Shown: positions 38,371 through 48,532 of the stretch, one piece after another
How positions within the stretch are numbered: position 1 is the stretch's first letter
Layout of the letters: every line of letters begins with the position of its first letter
Assembly (NCBI GenBank): GCA_037833965.1
Contig: AP031354.1
Location: 26,824,001 to 26,888,000 of the forward strand
Direction: 5' to 3'
Source: Marchantia polymorpha subsp. ruderalis
Taxonomy: Eukaryota > Streptophyta > Marchantiopsida > Marchantiales > Marchantiaceae
DNA: 64,000 nt
The notes under the pieces: generated by a model
What the model saw: the letters and a program-made list of their open reading frames with translations, nothing else
Database searches by the model: none
Told to the model about the DNA's origin: nothing
Made by a program: the position numbers and the translations under genes

Positions 38371-41300
38371 CTACACGCCTGCGCGGAACCACGCTACACT
38401 ACACTCCGCGGAACCTGTACTACGTCTCCTGCGCGGCCGACTGCCGCGCACTAACTCCCTACCCTGCCAATCTTCCGCTCGACTGCGCAGTCCCAACCGC
38501 TGCAACGCCGCGGACACCTCCCCTTCGAGGGCGGACATGGTATCCTGTGCCTTCGACAGAAAGGCATCGAGCTTCTTTGCTACCTTCCGCCGACTCCTAC
38601 TGTCGCCTGACAACAACCCGGCTGCGCGCAATTCAAACTCTCGCAGTGTGAGTTTCTCCTGCGCCTTCACTTCCCAGTGGGCGTAGCCCTTGAGACAGTG
38701 GGCGACTCGCCTCGCCGTCTCCACCTTCGTGCGATCCGCCTCCTTCCTGCGATCTTCTTCAATTATCACTAATTGCGATTCGGCTTCAGCACGTTGCGCT
38801 CTCAATTCGCCACACTCTGACTGTAACCTGCGGATTAACTCTTCATCCGCCTGCCGTGCGAGCTGACATTGTTCCAACAACCGCGTCTGTCGCACGAGCT
38901 CCTCTGACAAAATCCGATTCTGGGCCTGCTCAGAGTTGAGTGCTTCCTTGACCTTCACCTGCTCCTTGGTGAGCTCGCCCAGTTTCTCATCCTTCATCTT
39001 CTCGGAGTGCTTGTAGAATTTCTGATTAAGCTTGTACTGACCCCACAAGCATGCATGCTTCTCCTTCAAGTCCTTCAACTCCTGGTCCACTCTAGCTAAT
39101 AGCTTGCTGGTGTGGACTTTAGTGCGAGTCCGCCTGCGCACTAACTCGATGTAAGATCCCGGCTGGAGTGGGTCGGCGTATTTATCGACCTTGCGATCCA
39201 AGTACCGCAGCAACGGAATCACCTGCTCAGAGAGCGCCGCCGCCGGCGCTCCAACAATTTCCTCCTCCTCCTCCTCGGTGTCTTCTGCTCCTGACATTTC
39301 TTCCGTGGAGCCTCCGTCGTCATCATCCGAGTGGAGAATTTCAGTCGCCATTGATTGCGTCGGCGACTGCCCCGAGTGGGGCTGCACGTCCTCGACGTGT
39401 GCTGCCTGCGAAGGCACGGCTGCAGCCTCGCTGCTCGTCGCCAAAATGTCTAAGGCGGAAGGCGAATGTATCCGAGCGGCATCCCCGTCGCTCGCTGGTT
39501 GATTGCCTACCGCGTTCTCTCTGTCGCCGTCGTCCGTCGCCGAAGGCGATCGAGCGGAGGGTGGATGCGCGGGGTTTGATTGCGCATCGCGCGTCGAGAT
39601 TTCATCCCGCGGACAGTCACTCCGCTCCTCCGTCTGTTGCTGCTCCCTTGATCGGTCCGTGGGGGCTGTGCCCGGTCCGTGTGCAGGCGCATTTGCCGGC
39701 GCCTTGTCCGCCGCAGGCGTAGCGCCGCGGACATCTATCGCCGAAGGCGACATGGCCGGGGGCCGCACGCTCGATGTTCCTTGGCCTATAGGCCCTACCG
39801 CCGAAGGCGCATCTATCGGCGGACTTCCCGCCGATGGTGCGGCCTCCGCACGCTCTCTGCTCGTATCTCCTCGGCTCAAAGGCCCTGGCGCCGAAGGCGC
39901 AAATTGCGGCGCGTGGTGCGCCGGAGGGTCTGGCCCCGAGGGCCGGTGTCTCGTAGGCGGTTCTTCCGCCGGCTCCTTCCCCTTCCTACGTTGGAACGGG
40001 GGTGATTCTTGCCTGTGCACAGGCGGCACGTGTGGAGGTGTCCTGTGCACAGGCGACCTGTGCACAGGTGAGCGCCTGTGCACAGGCGGACTGCTCCTTC
40101 CCACGCGTAAGCGTAGATCCACGTCCACTTGTGTTTGCCGGTCCGCGGAGGCTCGTCCGTCCGCGGAGGTTCGCCTGTGCGCAAACGGAACATCTGTCCG
40201 CATCGCACGTGGTAACTCCGGAGGCCCTTGGCCCGTAGGCGGCCTCTCTCCCGACGAGGTTGCAGCGTGGCACGTTGCTCCTGCGGTCGTCCGCGCTTCC
40301 TCTCGCCTCTCTGGCGACGCACTTCCTATCTCCGTCGCAATCGTCGCCGTGTCTGCACTGTCAGCTGGCAACACCAGTCTGCGTGCCTTCTGCTTCGGCC
40401 GGCTGTATGGCTCGCACAGCGGCCGCGGTCGAATGGGAGCAGAGGGTTCTTGATGCTGCTCCTCTTCAGACCCTTCCCTCCATCGCCGCTTCCGCGGCAC
40501 TCGCGCTGCAGGGGTGTGTCTCCCTTCGTCCCTCCGTCTTGATGGGGTAGAAGTCGGTGACTCCTCTGCATCAGTATCGACCTCGTTCTCCCGCACATAC
40601 TTCCCGGGATGGTCGATGGACAATGGCGGAAAATGTTCAAGCTCCGCCGCTGTCAAACAATTCCGCTGTCGATAAAAATTGATGAGGAAAGGAGAAAGAT
40701 GGTTTAGAGTCCCCCCCTTCTCCTCAAACGCGTGCTGTCGCATCACCCTGTGCAGGATGCTCGCCCAGTGAATTGGAGTTCCCTCGATGACGCACTCCAC
40801 AAAAGAGACCTGCCACAATGTGATGTAGCAGGCGCGGTGCGGCTGCAGTAATTGCATCAGCGCCGCGGACAAAGTCCGGCGAAATCGATCCTTGTAATCA
40901 CGGGTCCTGTACCCATTCTTGGTAGACCTCCCGGTCTTGAACAGCTCCACAAATTGCGCCTCTTCTTGCTTGGTCACCTTGATGCTCTCACTGTCGAAAA
41001 GGAGATGCCCTGGCGTGCCAGCACATCGTCCCAACGCCTGCGCCCAATCTTGGACTGTCCACCGATCAACATGCGGACGCAATCCGCGCGAGGGTGGTCC
41101 CTGTGGCTCTAGCCACTCGCGCACCATATTCGCGCAGATGTAATTCCATCCCCATAGCAAGAAATCGAGCTTTCTTGCTATTAAGCGCTCCTCGAAAGCG
41201 CGCAGCCCGTTCTGCGGCAGGCGAAGTGGCACCATCCGCAATCTGCTCGGTCTCGTCATTGCGTTCCTGGGGTTCGCTCGCCCGCTCATTCTACTTCCGC

Positions 41301-41511
41301 ACTGCCCGCGTTTCTTTCTCTCTCGGCAAACTCTAATCGCTCTCAATTCCAAATCACGCGCACTCACTTCTCCCTCAATCAACAAGAAATCTCCTGTGCG
41401 ACGACGTCGAGAATGTTCCGCAGCCAGCAGATGGATGCGCGCAGCGCGCACAAGAGATTGGAATCGCGAATTCAAGAATGGGACGTTCTCCGCCGCCCGG
41501 TCGAAGGTCAT
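38371..41511 (-). CDS. LTR-encoded protein, unit B 3' LTR (1,046 aa)
   Basis: Same domain order as the element A protein and fully open. The SPVHR repeat has one unit fewer than in element A, and the linker carries EQQQTEERSD, an extra residue against element A. It differs from the middle-LTR protein at about eight residues I could see (for example RRLVLP against RILVLP, DRTKV against DRAKV). The start MTFDRAAEN is shared with the middle LTR. Confidence 0.75.
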   Translation of the reverse strand: MTFDRAAENVPFLNSRFQSLVRAARIHLLAAEHSRRRRTGDFLLIEGEVSARDLELRAIRVCRERKKRGQCGSRMSGRANPRNAMTRPSRLRMVPLRLPQNGLRAFEERLIARKLDFLLWGWNYICANMVREWLEPQGPPSRGLRPHVDRWTVQDWAQALGRCAGTPGHLLFDSESIKVTKQEEAQFVELFKTGRSTKNGYRTRDYKDRFRRTLSAALMQLLQPHRACYITLWQVSFVECVIEGTPIHWASILHRVMRQHAFEEKGGTLNHLSPFLINFYRQRNCLTAAELEHFPPLSIDHPGKYVRENEVDTDAEESPTSTPSRRRDEGRHTPAARVPRKRRWREGSEEEQHQEPSAPIRPRPLCEPYSRPKQKARRLVLPADSADTATIATEIGSASPERREEARTTAGATCHAATSSGERPPTGQGPPELPRAMRTDVPFAHRRTSADGRASADRQTQVDVDLRLRVGRSSPPVHRRSPVHRSPVHRTPPHVPPVHRQESPPFQRRKGKEPAEEPPTRHRPSGPDPPAHHAPQFAPSAPGPLSRGDTSRERAEAAPSAGSPPIDAPSAVGPIGQGTSSVRPPAMSPSAIDVRGATPAADKAPANAPAHGPGTAPTDRSREQQQTEERSDCPRDEISTRDAQSNPAHPPSARSPSATDDGDRENAVGNQPASDGDAARIHSPSALDILATSSEAAAVPSQAAHVEDVQPHSGQSPTQSMATEILHSDDDDGGSTEEMSGAEDTEEEEEEIVGAPAAALSEQVIPLLRYLDRKVDKYADPLQPGSYIELVRRRTRTKVHTSKLLARVDQELKDLKEKHACLWGQYKLNQKFYKHSEKMKDEKLGELTKEQVKVKEALNSEQAQNRILSEELVRQTRLLEQCQLARQADEELIRRLQSECGELRAQRAEAESQLVIIEEDRRKEADRTKVETARRVAHCLKGYAHWEVKAQEKLTLREFELRAAGLLSGDSRSRRKVAKKLDAFLSKAQDTMSALEGEVSAALQRLGLRSRAEDWQGRELVRGSRPRRRRSTGSAECSVAWFRAGV

Positions 41512-42755
41512 GGTCGGCTCTTGGTCGTGAAGAACGTCTCACTTGATGGCCGCGCCGGCTGTACGCTGGAACGGTCTTCGCTCTCACGCGCGGCTTCACG
41601 CTCCGCCGTCGTCGATTAAACTCTCACGCTCGAATTGGCGGATTTGAACTCCGCGAGCGTATTACCCTGTGGACATGGGGGCGTAGCGCCGAAGGCGAGT
41701 TTTCCGCCTTGCGCGGTACACTTGTTCGTACCGCCCCTCGGCCAATCCCCCTCTGCCTTGACGCGTGTGTCCGCATGTCGGACAAAAGTTCAACTCCTGC
41801 CGGTGCGCAGGCAGGAGCCTCGGCGGATTCTCCGCCGGCACGGAACCTCATCCTCCTGTGCACAGGCGTTCGCCTGTGCGCAGGCGAATTCCGTGCGCTA
41901 CGTCGCGCTGGCGCGGAAGGCGTTGACCGTGGTCAGCCGTCTCCGTCCAGTCTGTCCGTTCCTTGTCTCTCCGTCGGCGCTTCCGCCGCCGCAACTCCGT
42001 CCGTCCAAGAGCGCATCCACCCTTCCCGTCCGCACAGTCCGTACCGATTTGATTACTCTGGCGGCTCTTCCGACTTACGCGGCGCCGCGCTGGCGCGGAA
42101 GGCGCCGTACACTTTCTACCTCACAAGGCGCATTTCTAGGGCCCAAGGCGGATTTTCCGCCGACGCCGAAGTGCCTGTGCACAGGCGAACGCCTGTGCGT
42201 AGGCGGACTTCGCGCCTTCCCTAACCCTACTTCGCCTGTGCACAGGCGAACGCCTTCGTCCGCGCATAGGACAAAACTTGATTCCCCCTTCCGCGTAGGC
42301 GGAATTCGCGCCGGTGGCGAACTCCTTCCGCCGTAGGCGACCGCCTCCGTTTCTTCCAGTAGCGATAACTCCCTAAGTCCTCGTCCGTTCCAAGCGTTCT
42401 TGGGCTCGTTGGAATCAGTGCGTCGAGCTCTTTCCAACGGGACCCTAACTTGGTCAAGGCGCCCGAGGGTTGACCTAATTATGGAGGGTTCCCTTACAGC
42501 CGCGGACGCAACCTCCGAAGGCGGGTTTTGCGCCTTGCGCCGTAGAAATCCTAACTGCAGAGCTCGCAGGGAGGGTGGTGCCTGTCCTTACTGCGGCACC
42601 CCAAATCCCAGATTCTACAAGATCCCTCGAGAATCCCCGCGATCTTCCGGATTCACTCTGTTTTGATGTACCGAAGGCTATTTACAATGCTGCCAGGGTA
42701 CAGTTTTCCAAAAATGTTTTAATTTCCTCAAAATTGCCAAAAGTGGGGTACCACA
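41512..42755 (-). other. U3 leader of unit B 3' LTR, no supported gene
   Basis: GC-rich, with several CGCCTGTGCACAGGCG-like palindromes; open frames on both strands are compositional. Confidence 0.55.
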
Positions 42756-42757
42756 TG

Positions 42758-42768
42758 CCCCCCTCCTC
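42758..42768 (-). promoter_or_regulatory. Polypurine tract of unit B
   Basis: GAGGAGGGGGG then CA then the LTR start, exactly as in element A. Confidence 0.85.
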
Positions 42769-42792
42769 AATTGTGAGCGCCCACGCGAACAC

Positions 42793-45633
42793 TCACATGT
42801 GGTATTTCTTCAACCGCCACCCGTTCACTCGGGTGCCTAACAAATCGCCGGCCAGGTCCGCAAGTTGGATGGATCCATTCGGGAAAACTTCGACAACCCT
42901 GTAAGGTCCCATCCACCTTAGGTGCAGTTTGCCTGGGAATCTGGCATGCCTGCTGTCGTAGAGCAATGCCAAATCACCCGCCTGCAGTAGTACCGGTTTG
43001 ATCTTTTTATCGTATCTCTCCTTTCGGCGGAGCTGGATTTTCCTGGTGCGATCTTCGGCGTCTCGTCTCCTCTCATCCAGCAGCGTGACCTCCTGTAACC
43101 TGTAGAGCTGACTCTCCTCTGCGCCCATCCTCTGCAAATCCAACGTTCGTTGGGTGGGTACTTCAAATTCGATCGGGAGGATCGGGTGTTGCCCGTACAC
43201 CAGAAAGTATGGTGTCTGTTTGGTCGTGATCTTCTCAGCTGTGCGGTACGCCCATAGAGCGGCTGCTAGCTTCGTATCCCAGTTGTGAGCGTGATTCACC
43301 GTGACCTTGAGTAGTATTTTACACAGCAGACCATTGGACTTCTCCGTCAGTCCATTCGCCTTGGGATTGTATGGAGTAGTCTTCCGGTGCTTGATGTGGA
43401 AATACCGTGTCAGATCTTCGATGATCTGATTCAGAAAATGCGTGCCCCGGTCGCTGACTAGCTCTAAGGGACATCCGTAGCGTGTGATGATCGACTCAAA
43501 CAAGAATGCTGCCACTGTGGCAGCATCATCCCTTCTGGTGGCCCTGGCCTCTACCATTTTGGTGGCGTAGTCCGTTGCTACCAGAATGTAGCGCCTTCGC
43601 GTACTTCTAGTCACTGGTTGTATCGGCCCTACAAAGTCAATACCCCACTTTTTGAAAGGTGCTAGAGGCATGATGGGAGTCAGGGGCCAGCGTGTTGTAG
43701 GCGTCGGTCTCCCCGTCCTCTGGCAACTGTCGCACTTGCGGATGTAATCGAGAACATCCTTAAACATGGTCGGCCACCAATACCCCGCATTTAGGATCTT
43801 TGTGACCGTGTTCCTGGTGGCATAGTGTCCACCCGCCTCCTCTGTATGCATCGCACTCACTATTCTTGGTACCTCTGATTCCTCCAGGCATCTGCATAAG
43901 CGCTCATCTGCCATCTTCTTGAACAAAACCCCCTGCTGGAGTTGGTACGGACCTGCCTTATGAATAAAGACAGTTCGCTGTTCCAAATCCATGCCTTCGG
44001 GACACTGGAGGGTTAGCAGATATCGATACAGGTCGGCATAGCGGGACTCATGTCCTGCAGACAACTGAAATAACTCTTCATCTGGAAAATCGTCCACCAA
44101 TTCCTCCTCTGTCGGCTGGGTCCATATTCGGGACAAGTAATCCGCATTTTCGTGGTGCACCCCTTTCCTGGTCTGGACTGTGTAGGTGAACTCTTGTAGT
44201 AATAACACCCACCTGGCGATCCGACCGGATAGGTCGGCTTTCTTGACTAGGTGTTGCAATGCGTAGTGGTCCACATGGAACACAAACTCGTAGCAGATTA
44301 GGTAATGACGGAACTTTTTACAGGAGTACACCATCCCCAACGCTTCTCTCTCCGTCGTGGTGTACTTCCGCTCTGCTAGAGACAGCTGTCGGCTCGCGAA
44401 GTAGATCGGGTAGTCCTTTTTGTTGTCATCCTTTTGACTCAGTACCACACCGATGGCGAATGCCGAGGTGTCAACGTAAACATGGAATGGTCGATTCCAG
44501 TCTGGACTCCTTAGTACGGGAGCAGTCGTGAGTTTCGCTTTAAGGGTCTCAAATGCTGACTGCTGGTTCGCACCCCAAGCATAAGGCTCGTCCTTCTTCA
44601 ACAACTTGGTCAGGTCCGCCGCCAGTATTGCATACAGGTGTATGAATCTTCGGTAGTAGCCCACATGTCCCAGGAATGCTCGCAGCTCTCTTAGATTCGT
44701 GGGTGGCTCAAGCTCGAGTATAACCTTGACCTTCTCGATGTCCACCGCAATGCCGTCTGCCGAGACCCGATGACCCAACAAGATCCCACTAGTCATAAAG
44801 AAAAAGCACTTCTCGGGATGCAGTGATAAACTGCTCTCTCTACATTTATCGAAGGTCTGCTTCAAGTGACTTAGGTGTTCAGACCGCTTCCCAAAGACAC
44901 AGAAGTCATCTATGAATATTTCCAGGAACTTCCTCAGTTGTTCCTGAAAGATATTGGTCATCATCCGTTGAAAGGTGGCAGGCGCGTTGCACAGACCGAA
45001 GGGCATCTTGTGGTATGCGTAAGTTCCCCAGTCGGTTGTGAACGTAGTTTTATCCTTGTCCTGTTCACGGATAGACACCTGATTGTAACCTGAGAACCCA
45101 TCCAGGAAGCTATAACATTCATGTCCGGCAACATGGTCTAGAATGGCATCCGTGAATGGTAACGGGTGATGATCCTTGCGTGTTGCTGCATTCAACTTCC
45201 GGAAATCCTGACACACTCGTATCTTACCCGTCAACTTCTTGGGTACGATAACAATCGGCGACACCCACTCACTGCTGAGCACAGGGTAAATAATACCAGC
45301 GCTCAAGTACTTATCTATCTCCTCTTTAACTAGCAAGGAGTATTTTGGGTTGAGGCGATACTGGCGCTGTCGTATGGGTACTGAGTCGTCCAGTAAATCG
45401 ATACGGTGTTCCCCATACCGTGCAGGTATCCCCTTCATGTCTTCGATCTTCCAGGCGAAGACGTCGACATAATGGCTAAGGAATGCCTGTACTTTCCTTA
45501 GCTCGTCTCCTCTCACTGCGCTTGATACCTTCAAGCGCTTGCCGGGACTGAGTTGTACTTCGTGACAGTCACTAGGGTCGACAATGCCCTCGGTGTGACT
45601 CGTCTCACTCCTTCCCAGTCCCACAGTTAATTG
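42793..45633 (-). CDS. pol: Unit B pol: RT, RNase H and integrase
   Basis: 943 codons from a GTG at 45622-45624, preceded by TAG-CAATTA in the same frame. All catalytic motifs match element A (FIDD, YVDTSAFA, HHCC, D-D-35-E, MGPYRV). Scattered substitutions separate it from element A (for example GKRLKV for GKCLKV, FIHLYAI for FIHMYAI, RIWTQP for RLWTQP). No stop or frameshift. The protein appears identical to unit C pol. Confidence 0.93.
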   Translation of the reverse strand, partial: QLTVGLGRSETSHTEGIVDPSDCHEVQLSPGKRLKVSSAVRGDELRKVQAFLSHYVDVFAWKIEDMKGIPARYGEHRIDLLDDSVPIRQRQYRLNPKYSLLVKEEIDKYLSAGIIYPVLSSEWVSPIVIVPKKLTGKIRVCQDFRKLNAATRKDHHPLPFTDAILDHVAGHECYSFLDGFSGYNQVSIREQDKDKTTFTTDWGTYAYHKMPFGLCNAPATFQRMMTNIFQEQLRKFLEIFIDDFCVFGKRSEHLSHLKQTFDKCRESSLSLHPEKCFFFMTSGILLGHRVSADGIAVDIEKVKVILELEPPTNLRELRAFLGHVGYYRRFIHLYAILAADLTKLLKKDEPYAWGANQQSAFETLKAKLTTAPVLRSPDWNRPFHVYVDTSAFAIGVVLSQKDDNKKDYPIYFASRQLSLAERKYTTTEREALGMVYSCKKFRHYLICYEFVFHVDHYALQHLVKKADLSGRIARWVLLLQEFTYTVQTRKGVHHENADYLSRIWTQPTEEELVDDFPDEELFQLSAGHESRYADLYRYLLTLQCPEGMDLEQRTVFIHKAGPYQLQQGVLFKKMADERLCRCLEESEVPRIVSAMHTEEAGGHYATRNTVTKILNAGYWWPTMFKDVLDYIRKCDSCQRTGRPTPTTRWPLTPIMPLAPFKKWGIDFVGPIQPVTRSTRRRYILVATDYATKMVEARATRRDDAATVAAFLFESIITRYGCPLELVSDRGTHFLNQIIEDLTRYFHIKHRKTTPYNPKANGLTEKSNGLLCKILLKVTVNHAHNWDTKLAAALWAYRTAEKITTKQTPYFLVYGQHPILPIEFEVPTQRTLDLQRMGAEESQLYRLQEVTLLDERRRDAEDRTRKIQLRRKERYDKKIKPVLLQAGDLALLYDSRHARFPGKLHLRWMGPYRVVEVFPNGSIQLADLAGDLLGTRVNGWRLKKYHM

Positions 45634-45636
45634 CTA
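45628..45636 (-). promoter_or_regulatory. Leaky stop UAG-CAA-UUA, unit B
   Basis: TAG at 45634-45636 followed by CAATTA, identical to element A. Confidence 0.85.
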
Positions 45637-48468
45637 TTCGTCTTCCGGCTGAATCGCTTCCGGCTCTTCTTCTTCTCCCACCGAACAGCAGGCAACGAAT
45701 CCCACGAAGTAATCGGATTCGGTACCACTGGAATCCGATCGCGCGGTCGACTCACTGTCCTCGCCCGATGTGTAACCTGCACTTGTCGATGGGGTCTCTC
45801 CTTCGTGCCTGACCCTATTCCAGGGCACCGTAATGGTTTTGGTCGGTTCCGAAGGATGGGGAAACTTAAGGTGATGCCTTCGCCAATCACATCTGACTTG
45901 TGCGCCATATAGCCATGGTCGCCCGAGCAGAACGTCATAGCCCTGCTTCATCATCGGTTGAAGGATGATATACGTCAACCGAAAGTCCGCACCCCCGATG
46001 ATTGTCTTGACATTGCGTAGCATACCTGCAGGCATTCTCCACGTCTGATCCGCTAATCTCAACACACGCTTCGAGGGTTCGTATTGACTGAACCCCAAGG
46101 CTCTCGCTGTATCCTCCGTCATTATGTTGACTCCTGATCCAGAGTCGATTGGCACCCTGCGTACACAACATCCTGCTATTTCCACATCGATCTCTGGTGG
46201 CCCTTGGTCTTCGCTCTCCACTTGATATACTTGAGAGGATGTGGATGCGCGCGGCTTCCGCGGATGCCGTAGCGAAAGCATCAACATTCTCCGATACGTC
46301 TTATTGTCCTCCAAGAGCTGCTTGAACGTGATGTTCACTTTTCGACTCCCGAGATCTTCGACCAAGTCATAGTGGGCGCGTTGGGTCGCCGGGGTCGGCG
46401 ACGACGCTCTGCGAGGTTCCACGGTGGCTGCCAACTTCGCCCCAAGGGAGGATGTCAAGTCTGGCCGCGGTGGGTCCTTGTGAGTGCGGATCGCTTCCTT
46501 CAACAGGTTGGCTACCTCGTTGCGGATATCCGGAGCATAGTCCCGTTTCAGTAGGCGTACTGGCTCGTCCTCGACTGCTGTCTGGGGGCGCACTGCTGGT
46601 GCCTCTCGCGTAGCCGAAGACTTCCGAGCAGGTCGCAAGTCGGACTTGCTGGATGTCTTCTCCTTTCCTTTTCCCGTCCGGTCGTCGGTCCTCCGTTCGT
46701 GCTTGCGAGTGTCACGCTCTTGCTCCTTCGATTTCTTGGAACTACGAGTTTCGACCCGTGCGCACATAACCTCTTCAGCCGGCCACTCTTCGTCTTCGTC
46801 ATCCCCGTCTGAACCTACTTCGACCTGGTTAACTTGGACGTCCTCCTTGGCAGGAGTGTTCACAAATCGTACCGCTGGCCGAGGGACTGGTGGCTGATCA
46901 CACTCTGGCGCAGTATGCCCGATCTTCTTGCAATTACTACATGTCGGAGCATAATCGTTTCGCCTTTTTGGATGGGGACACTGCGGTGAGAAGTGCCCAA
47001 CTTCCCCGCAATTATAACAAGCTCGCGGTGGCGGTGGGTCAAACGTCCCTGGAGGTGCTCTCCGCCTCACGGGTACCGTAGTGGCCCGATCCACCGGAAT
47101 ATATCGTGGGACTTGCATTGCTGAAACTGCAGGAGGGGTAGGAACCGACTGGACGGCGTAGGCTGTCTCTTCGCTAGCCTCTCCATAGTACTGAGGGTGC
47201 TCTCCATAGTACGGTTGTGCCCACTCTACTGCGTTGACTGGATATGAAGGGCGGGTGGTAAGGCACTCGGTGTTTGCATGTCCCACCGCCCCGCACGTAG
47301 TACACCATAAGTTCGCTCGCACTCTCCCGGGTGATTTTCGGCGATCATGCCCGCCTACCACTTGAACCTTGAGATCGGCGAAGTCCTTCACAAGGGTCTC
47401 CATCTTCGAGGCTATGTCTCCCGGCGCTCTGTCTGTAGTCACTCGTCGGGTGCCCTTTTTCTTTGCTGACCCATGCTTCTTCCTCTTCTTCTCCTCCTCC
47501 GACGATGAGGTTTCCTCTTCTTCGGATGAGGAACGGTTCTCGTCCGAAGACGATTCCTCCGATGACGGAGTTGTACCTCTACGTCGTCTTCGCCCTCCCT
47601 TCGGTTTTCGCTCCTTCGACTCCCGTCTCTCTCTCCCTCTTCGGTTGAGAGTGGAAGTTTCGAAGGCTTCTGCCGATGCAATCACATCCTCAATAGTGTC
47701 GCACTTGCTACGTCGGCAAAAAGTCTCCATCTCCCGAGTTAAACCGGTCACGTACCAATCCACAGCTTGTTGTACCGAGAAAGGGGACCCTGGTCCTGTT
47801 TTCGGTATTCTGTCGAGGAGGTCCAGAAATCTCTCAGTGTAGTCACGCAGACTCTCCTTCTTCTCTCGCTGCAAATTACGTAACTTTGTCAAAACCCGGC
47901 TGTCGTAGCCGAGCTCGCGAAAGCGGCGAAGGAACTTCTCCTTCAGCTGGGCCCATGTTGTCAACCCAGTCGGATCGATGCTCTCGTGATTGTACCAACT
48001 CCTCGCTTTCTTCCGCAGAAGGCTTGGAAAGATCCTTAGTCGGTCGTCGTCTGCGATCTCGCGATTGGCAATAGACACTGACTCGAACAACTTGATGTAT
48101 GAATCTGCATCGTCGTCATCCCCACTCCCTTTGTACTTCGGGTAGGAATGTTTAGTAATCGGCTGAGGTAGCCGCACATTGGCTTGTCCGTCCGCCATCG
48201 GTGTGTCTGTCGACGGTTCTCGGGCGGTCGGTTCTACTTCCCGAGGCGGGTCCGTGCAAGGAATATCTAGCAGAACTGTAAGCACCAAGTTTGGTTCCGA
48301 GTCGCCGGGGGTAGGTTCCCCAAGGATGTCGGTCGAACTAGGCTTAGGTACTCTTTTTGGTGTTTTCTTGTTTTGACGCCGTGTCTCTTCCACGGCCTTC
48401 TCTGAATCTCGTCGGAACTTGCGGACAGCTCTAGCACTTAGGTTGCTCCCGCTAGCCCCAGTCGACAT
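45634..48468 (-). CDS. gag: Unit B Gag-protease (944 aa)
   Basis: Open from the ATG at 48466-48468 to the leaky UAG. Gag core, three CCHC knuckles and the DSGSG protease are present. Shorter than element A Gag, mainly because one YYGEHPQ unit is missing. Differs from unit C at two residues I can see near the N-terminus (GASGS and SSTDI here; GAGGS and SSADI in C). Confidence 0.93.
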   Translation of the reverse strand: MSTGASGSNLSARAVRKFRRDSEKAVEETRRQNKKTPKRVPKPSSTDILGEPTPGDSEPNLVLTVLLDIPCTDPPREVEPTAREPSTDTPMADGQANVRLPQPITKHSYPKYKGSGDDDDADSYIKLFESVSIANREIADDDRLRIFPSLLRKKARSWYNHESIDPTGLTTWAQLKEKFLRRFRELGYDSRVLTKLRNLQREKKESLRDYTERFLDLLDRIPKTGPGSPFSVQQAVDWYVTGLTREMETFCRRSKCDTIEDVIASAEAFETSTLNRRGRERRESKERKPKGGRRRRRGTTPSSEESSSDENRSSSEEEETSSSEEEKKRKKHGSAKKKGTRRVTTDRAPGDIASKMETLVKDFADLKVQVVGGHDRRKSPGRVRANLWCTTCGAVGHANTECLTTRPSYPVNAVEWAQPYYGEHPQYYGEASEETAYAVQSVPTPPAVSAMQVPRYIPVDRATTVPVRRRAPPGTFDPPPPRACYNCGEVGHFSPQCPHPKRRNDYAPTCSNCKKIGHTAPECDQPPVPRPAVRFVNTPAKEDVQVNQVEVGSDGDDEDEEWPAEEVMCARVETRSSKKSKEQERDTRKHERRTDDRTGKGKEKTSSKSDLRPARKSSATREAPAVRPQTAVEDEPVRLLKRDYAPDIRNEVANLLKEAIRTHKDPPRPDLTSSLGAKLAATVEPRRASSPTPATQRAHYDLVEDLGSRKVNITFKQLLEDNKTYRRMLMLSLRHPRKPRASTSSQVYQVESEDQGPPEIDVEIAGCCVRRVPIDSGSGVNIMTEDTARALGFSQYEPSKRVLRLADQTWRMPAGMLRNVKTIIGGADFRLTYIILQPMMKQGYDVLLGRPWLYGAQVRCDWRRHHLKFPHPSEPTKTITVPWNRVRHEGETPSTSAGYTSGEDSESTARSDSSGTESDYFVGFVACCSVGEEEEPEAIQPEDE

Positions 48469-48514
48469 TCACCGAGCATGGCTGCTCGTAAAAACCCCGG
48501 TGTTGACGCAACTG

Positions 48515-48532
48515 TCCCCGGCAGCGGCGCCA
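48515..48532 (-). promoter_or_regulatory. Primer-binding site of unit B
   Basis: Same 18-nt tRNA-Asp-type site, 22 bases from the middle LTR end at 48555, with the same AAGAAG/CTTCTT stem in the gap. Confidence 0.85.

Larger units (their letters stand above)
35824..39260 (-). repeat. Right arm of the large palindrome
   Basis: Mirror of 30149-33584, 3,437 bp against 3,436 bp. It spans the LTR fragment 35824-37361 and the first 1.9 kb of the array's outer LTR, so the duplication was made after the array had inserted. Confidence 0.85.
37362..42755 (-). repeat. Unit B 3' LTR (outer LTR of the array)
   Basis: 5,394 bp, complete, from TGTGGTACC at 42755 next to the PPT to the terminus at 37362. 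TATA at 38334-38326 has one adjacent base changed compared with other copies. Confidence 0.92.
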
